Source: Bettongia penicillata ogilbyi (Eukaryota > Chordata > Mammalia > Diprotodontia > Potoroidae). Taken from it: 64,000 bases of DNA. The stretch covers positions 16,527,941-16,591,940 of the forward strand of contig JAJHZJ010000413.1 of the NCBI GenBank assembly GCA_023548195.1, written 5' to 3'. Numbering within the stretch: position 1 is the first letter of the stretch; each line of letters begins with the position of its first letter. Shown piece after piece: positions 58,973 through 64,000 of the stretch. The position numbers and the translations under genes are program-made. Below the pieces are notes generated by a model. It saw only the letters and a list, made by a program, of their open reading frames with translations. It made no database searches and had not been told where the DNA came from.

Positions 58973-59210
58973 GGGCAGCTAGATAATACAGTGGATAGAG
59001 TACTGGACCTGGAGTCAGGAAAACTTGAGTTCAAATGTGACCTTGGATACTCTCTAGCTGTATAACCCTGGACAAGTCATTTAACCCTCTTTGCCTCAGT
59101 TTCCTCATCTATCAAATGAGTTGGAGAAGGAAATGTTAAACCACTTCTGCATCTTTGCCAAGAAAACCCCAAAATAGGGTCATCAAGAGTTGAACATGAC
59201 TGAAAAACAA
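58973..59210 (+). repeat. Full-length marsupial tRNA-headed SINE
   Basis: Starts 'gggcagctagataatacag', has an A-box-like 'tacagtggatagagtac', a B-box-like 'gagttcaaatg' (59029), the core 'taaccctggacaagtcattt', 'ctcagtttcctcatct', and the family-specific tail 'gcatctttgccaagaaaacc' .. 'gttgaacatgactgaaaaac'. It is the best-preserved SINE of the window and the main reason for the marsupial assignment. Confidence 0.85.
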
Positions 59211-59214
59211 ATAT

Positions 59215-59340
59215 TCTCTTGTTTTACAGATTAGGAAAATGGGAGCCAGAGAACTCAGGTGACTTTATTCGGGATCAAAGAGCAAGTAATTAGGAAAGCC
59301 AAGTCCCCTAGATAAATCTTCAGATTCCAAATTTATTATT
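59215..59340 (-). repeat. MIR-like fragment
   Basis: Antisense: 'gttttacagattaggaaaatggg', 'tcaggtgactttattcggg', 'gattccaaatttattattc'. Confidence 0.4.
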
Positions 59341-59344
59341 CTTT

Positions 59345-59930
59345 CCACATCTTGATTTATACTACATATATTAAAAAAGAATGAAATCTTAGTGACTTAG
59401 AAATGCATTTTAGAATAGTGTTTCAGTTTCCATAACTGGGGTAACTGTAACTCAGATTAAAACAAATCAAGCTTAGCAACACTATGCAAAGTAAACATGT
59501 TAATAGGCAATTATCTGGCAAAATCCTGTTTATTTCAAAGTGCAGATTATATCTTATTCCTTCCATAGTCAGCAATTTCAATTCTACTGATTTATCAAGT
59601 GAAGAGTTTATAAATGATCACATTGATAATAATATACTTATCCATCAAAGATTTTATAATTGATAGATGTATAAGAATGCTTACAAGACCAGGTGGATGC
59701 ACAGGAGAAGACAAACATTCATCAATAAAATCAATAAATAATTAATCTCTGCTTTGGAAAAGCAGGATTGCCAATAAGATCGACGTACGTTACACGTTTA
59801 AGGAAATGAAAAGACCGTAATGTAGAAGTGGGTCATGTAGTCTCAATTTACTTTTGCCTATCTAAATCCTTGGCTTCTTCTTGGTGATGGAGTTGTCTCC
59901 CCTATGTAGACCTTTTCAAATTGCTGAAGA
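59345..59930. other. No recognised feature
   Basis: AT-rich, no supported repeat or exon. Confidence 0.3.
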
Positions 59931-59934
59931 GAGG

Positions 59935-60110
59935 AATGACTTAACATGCATTGTCTCAATACTACATTGTTGACTACTAGTTCTTTGAGTTCAGAGACTA
60001 TGTTATTATTAATGTTTTCTTTTTATTTTTGGTCTTTTTAACTCCATTAACTAGCGCTGTGCTTGACAAATAATAGTTGTGTAACAAACCTTTGGGAAAT
60101 TGAGTTAAAT
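59935..60110 (+). mobile_element. L2-like 3' end
   Basis: 'ctagttctttgagttcagagac' and 'actagcgctgtgcttgacaa' in L2 3'-end order; diverged. Confidence 0.45.
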
Positions 60111-60149
60111 GTATTGATGAATTCAAGAAAATTTAATAAGGTATTCTAT

Positions 60150-60440
60150 TATGCATTCTGGGGATAAAAAAAGAAAATTCTTGGCCTCAAGGAGCTTAAA
60201 TTCTTCCATGGCAGGGCACAGATAGATATACTATACACACATATACAAAGTTATTTGAGTGAGTACTAACAATCAGGTTTCAGAAAACTTTAGAAGAGAG
60301 GACACTGGAGCTAACTTTGGAAGTTAGCTTGCTATCCCCAAAAACTTAAGGTTAGGAAACAGAATATTTAAGACCTGGGTGCCAATTATTTAAAGGTGAG
60401 AACAGGGAATGCCCTTCAGAATGAGTAGCAAGTTAGCTAG
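60150..60440 (-). mobile_element. L2-like fragment
   Basis: Antisense: 'ggcctcaaggagcttaaattc', 'gtttcagaaaactttagaag', 'acaggggaatgccc'-like sequence near 60402. It sits tail to tail with the plus-strand L2 end just upstream. Confidence 0.5.
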
Positions 60441-60444
60441 TTTA

Positions 60445-61265
60445 ATTTTAAGGGCATGAGAGGGAAAAAGCAAAATGTTTTTTAAAATAGGGTACTGACT
60501 AAAATAATTTGTGAAATTACATCTTAAATATTTTCTTTCCCACTTAGTCATGTTTAACTATACTTGTGAGGTTGATTAACCTTTACCGATCTGTATTAAA
60601 GAAAATGTGATTCCCTTAGTGGATCTTAATTTCTTTAGCTCTGTAAACAAAAGTCAACATTTACAAGTAGTCTTGTCATTTAAACATCACCTTGTGCTCT
60701 AAGTCACAAGATGCTTGCTCTGAATCCTTTGATGGTTATACAAATGCATAGAAAGCAACGAAAACATTCCTAGGTGCAAGCAAACATTTTGAATGAGGGT
60801 TGGAATAATGATCTTAATTTGATCACAAGTCAGAATGTGATTAATACTTATTGGGATAAAAATATTTACCTAAGTCCACAGTGCTATCATTTGGCAAAAT
60901 AATCTGTGCTACTATTCTGAATTAGTTAATCCACATAACAGAAATGTCTATCCCCAAAAAGAAGTTTTCCTATATAAATAGAATTATCTAGTTCACTTCA
61001 GTGTATTAATTTGACTCATCATTATTCCTCATCATGACTTTGCAATGATCCTTTAATCCGCTGAATCTCAAATGAAACATGAATGATGTTCTGTCAATTC
61101 TAGTAATCTGGCAAGATGTTAAATACCACCCTATTGACTGCAAATGTTTCTGTCATTTGAAAACAATCTAGCTAATTTTCGAGATACTTGACGCCAAAAG
61201 GGAGGATTCCCACAATATGATAAATTTTTCTTCTGAATTCCTTCCCTTCCCCCATGATATGAAAT
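60445..61265. other. Repeat-poor stretch, function unknown
   Basis: No repeat or exon that I can support. Confidence 0.3.
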
Positions 61266-61267
61266 TA

Positions 61268-61270
61268 AAA

Positions 61271-61336
<66 letters not shown>
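61268..61336. repeat. (AT)n microsatellite
   Basis: About 30 AT units following an A run. Confidence 0.95.
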
Positions 61337-61337
<1 letters not shown>

Positions 61338-61339
61338 AC

Positions 61340-61895
61340 CTTCCTCTTGAGAAACAAACAAAAAACCCAGTGATAACCTTTATGACTAAATGAAGCTGAT
61401 GAAGACCAGTTATGTAATTACTAGCACTTCAAATATGTGGATATTAATGTTACCAGTTTATGAGCACATGGTCACTGCATTTTTGATGAGTATGAATGAA
61501 TGTGGGATGGTATAACAATAACCATTGGTTAACTAACCAAGAAATGACCTTTGTTGCAGTCTAGACTTACAAGGTAACTCAAATATGCATTGAAATCAGT
61601 TTATCTAAGTCATCAAATTACAATGTATGTTAATGCCACTGTATTGTAAAATAACTAACATCTATGCCTTCCATCTTCTCTCTTGGATAAGAATGAAAAT
61701 ATCAAATTTGCTTTATTACTAGTCAACCATCCACTTCCTATTAGTTTCACAAAAAATAATTTTACATTATATGAATATATAGTTCTTTTTCCCTATGGTA
61801 TTTTGCTAAATGTAACAGCTTTAGAATCCTAATTACTTCAATATTCCATACAGTGCACATTGATATTTTTTCTATGTGACATTACTTCTCCATAA
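61340..61895. other. No recognised feature
   Basis: AT-rich, no supported repeat or exon. Confidence 0.3.
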
Positions 61896-61899
61896 AATA

Positions 61900-62075
61900 T
61901 CATAGAACTTAGGGCTTGAAGAAATCTCAGAGATCAATTAATTCAACATATTTTATATATAAAACAAGACATAGAAAAAGGGAGTGCCTTTCTAAGGTTA
62001 CAAGCTACTAAATTCCTAGCCAAGATTTGAACCCAGATACATATTATTTTCTCTATATCATAATTCCCTCATATA
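61900..62075 (-). repeat. MIR-like SINE
   Basis: Antisense: 'catagaacttagggcttg', 'atctcagagatcaattaattc', 'gatttgaacccagatac', 'tcataattccctc'. Confidence 0.6.
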
Positions 62076-62196
62076 TATTTAACTATGACTTTTACTTGAT
62101 TATTTTTAAGTTAAGTATCTTATAACATTAATGTCAGACAGGGGATAGCAATATATTTATTAAACCTATCCAACCAATGTAATCATATTGAACAGA

Positions 62197-62226
62197 TGCT
62201 TACACACACACACACACATATGTATA
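62197..62226. repeat. (CA)n with TATGTA end
   Basis: About nine CA units. Confidence 0.85.
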
Positions 62227-62519
62227 TCATCCTTAAACAAATTCTATGAAATCCTCTCCATCTGAGCTAAGAAGATATTAGAAAGGAACATTAGTGAATA
62301 CAGTTTGGAAGCAAGAAATTCCTAACTCAATTTCAAGTGTAGATAGAATGACAATTGCAGTTTTGGTTTTGGTTTTTGCAAACTGAGTTGTGGGGATGTG
62401 CAGAAATGAGACATACTTTTTTTTCAGCACTAGTTGTTTTTATTTATAATATTAAAAGAAAGAAAAATCTTTTCATTAAAGTCATAATATTAAAAGAATA
62501 GGAGAAAGGAAAAGCATTT

Positions 62520-62790
62520 CATTTTGAGGCAGTTGGTGATGCAGTGGATAAAGTTCGGGCCCCAGAATTAGGAAGAAGAGTTTAAATGTGGTCTCTGACA
62601 ATGACTATCTATGTGACCCTGGGCAAGTCAGTTAATCCGTTTGCCTCAGTTTCTTCAACTGTCAAATAATATGTTAATAACAACAGCTTCCCTACACAGC
62701 TGTTGTGAGGACCAAATGAGATAATATTTATAAAAGAGAATAGCAGTGCCGGGCACATAGTAAGCTCTATATGATTTTTTCCCTTCTCCA
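62520..62790 (+). repeat. MIR/MAR1-like SINE, near full length
   Basis: 'gaggcagttggtgatgcagtgg', 'tgtgaccctgggcaagtcag', 'gcctcagtttcttcaactg', 'acagctgttgtgaggacc', 'ccgggcacatagtaagctc' in SINE order, including the L2-like 3' part. Confidence 0.8.
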
Positions 62791-63159
62791 TTCACTTAAT
62801 TCTTAAAATTAAAAAACAAAACTAGTCAAAAAAGGTCAAAATTAAATTCTTGGGGAAATCTTTAGTGTTGAGTGGTAAAGAATATCATTTTTATGATATA
62901 TGACATATTTCATGTATATGAAGGGTAAATGACATTTTTCTCTTCAGTCTCATTGTTTTCCTCTAATAAATATGCAATTATTTCTTTCTTTGTTTTCTTT
63001 TTGGAAAAGACTATTGCATGAATATATTGTCCTAATAGTTATATGCAATAATTAATAATGTAATACAACAAAAAGTTTGATGTACAATAGTTGTCAAAAA
63101 TAATCTGTTGGATCCCTCTTTTCTTCTGCTCTCTGAAATTTTTACTAGCTTTTCAGAAA

Positions 63160-64000
63160 ACATTTATTAACTAGTAATTATAAGGCACTGTGCTCATCAC
63201 TGAGAAAGAATATAGATAGAAAAAGAGTCCCTGACATCTAGGATATTAATTCTGGTGGAAATGCCACATAAAAGTCTAAATAGATACCAAGTGCATGCCA
63301 AACAAAATATGAATGGAGGGACATTAGCACCTATTGGGGAATTACTAAAAATTTCATACAGAAGGTAGCATTTAAGCTGGATTTTGATGAAATCTGGGAG
63401 TTCTGAGGTGAAGACATGAGAAATGAGTGCCTTCCATGAAAATAAGAACAGCTTGTACATCACTCACAATCCTTGAAGGCTAGAGATGTGCTGTGATGTT
63501 TAGGCAGGAGTAAGAAAGGTAGACTAGTTGGAATGCTAGGTACATAAGGAGAAGTGAATTGTAAAATGCCTAGAAAAATAGGCTTATCAGTTACTAAAGA
63601 ACCTTAAAGACTATTCAGAAATGTTCACATTAAATCCAGAAAAAAATTGAGGTACTGGAGATATTTAGTAAGGAAGGGAGTGGTGATATGGTCAAATATT
63701 TTCCTGGGGAATATAATTTTTACCACTATGTGGAGGATAGGTAAGAGGAAAATGGAAGGAAGTAAAATTAATTTGGAAGCTGTTATGATAATTGAGAGAT
63801 TATGAAGAGAGAAATAGAGATGGCCCCGTTAACTGATAGAATGAGCCAAATTGAGATGTCATAGAGTTTAAGCTCAGAAGACTTGGCAACTGATTAGATA
63901 TATGGGAGGAGGATAAGTAGAGTAAGAAGATGTAGGGGAAGTGTAGAGGATGAACTTCATGACTGGAAAGATGATATTAGCCTCAACAGAGATAAGAAAT
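63160..64000 (-). mobile_element. L2 LINE, runs off the window end
   Basis: Antisense L2: 'aaggcactgtgctcatcactg', 'gtccctgacatctagg', 'gcatttaagctggatttt', 'ttttcctggggaatat' (near 63700), 'ttggcaactgattagatatatgg'. No open frame. The 5' side continues past 64000. Confidence 0.7.

Noticed and set aside
58973..59050. tRNA gene candidate at the SINE head
   Set aside because: The A- and B-box-like motifs belong to a SINE with a core and tail; no cloverleaf with an intact anticodon arm is evident.

Overview
The window looks like intergenic, repeat-rich DNA from a marsupial (metatherian) genome. The reasons are the tRNA-headed CORE-SINE copies of marsupial type (best one at 58973-59210), L1 elements with the ORF1, inter-ORF spacer and 3' UTR layout of marsupial L1s, ORF2-less 'half-L1' (HAL1-like) copies, abundant old L2 and CR1/L3 pieces, and a Tigger1-like DNA transposon. 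Family names come from recall of sequence features, not from a database search. The species cannot be resolved. I see no convincing host protein-coding exon, CpG island, rRNA or functional tRNA gene. Almost every longer open frame is a retroelement remnant or translated simple sequence.

Layout. 1-5.5 kb: CORE-SINE, the 3' half of a HAL1-like element, a CR1/L3 tail, a minus-strand L1 5' half, a second CR1/L3 tail and an L2 end. 5.7-13 kb: mostly sequence I do not recognise, with a few SINEs and an (AT)n tract. 13.1-13.3 kb: a minus-strand 7SL (SRP) RNA pseudogene. 14.03-16.78 kb: a full-length HAL1-like element with a perfect 17-bp target-site duplication. 18.7-25 kb: a stack of minus-strand L1 and HAL1-like elements. 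26.7-38.1 kb: three L1 insertions nested inside each other. 40.57-41.39 kb: an internally deleted Tigger1-like transposon. 42.8-43.4 kb: a CR1/L3 reverse-transcriptase remnant with a 93-codon open frame. 44.8-48.3 kb: an LTR-like block followed by scattered RT, RNase H and integrase remnants of a Ty3/gypsy-type element. 50.9-57.7 kb: L2 fragments, one split by a 515-bp fold-back element. 57.7-64 kb: repeat-poor DNA with SINEs, an (AT)n tract and a minus-strand L2 running off the end.

The parts do not work together as a pathway. The window is a record of successive retrotransposition: L1 machinery supplied RT and endonuclease for the HAL1-like elements (which lack ORF2) and probably for the 7SL pseudogene; older L2 and CR1 layers lie beneath. 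The most informative items are the triple L1 nest with a 5'-complete but 3'-truncated innermost copy, the shared ORF2-less architecture of three HAL1-like copies, the fold-back element, and the Ty3/gypsy remnant.
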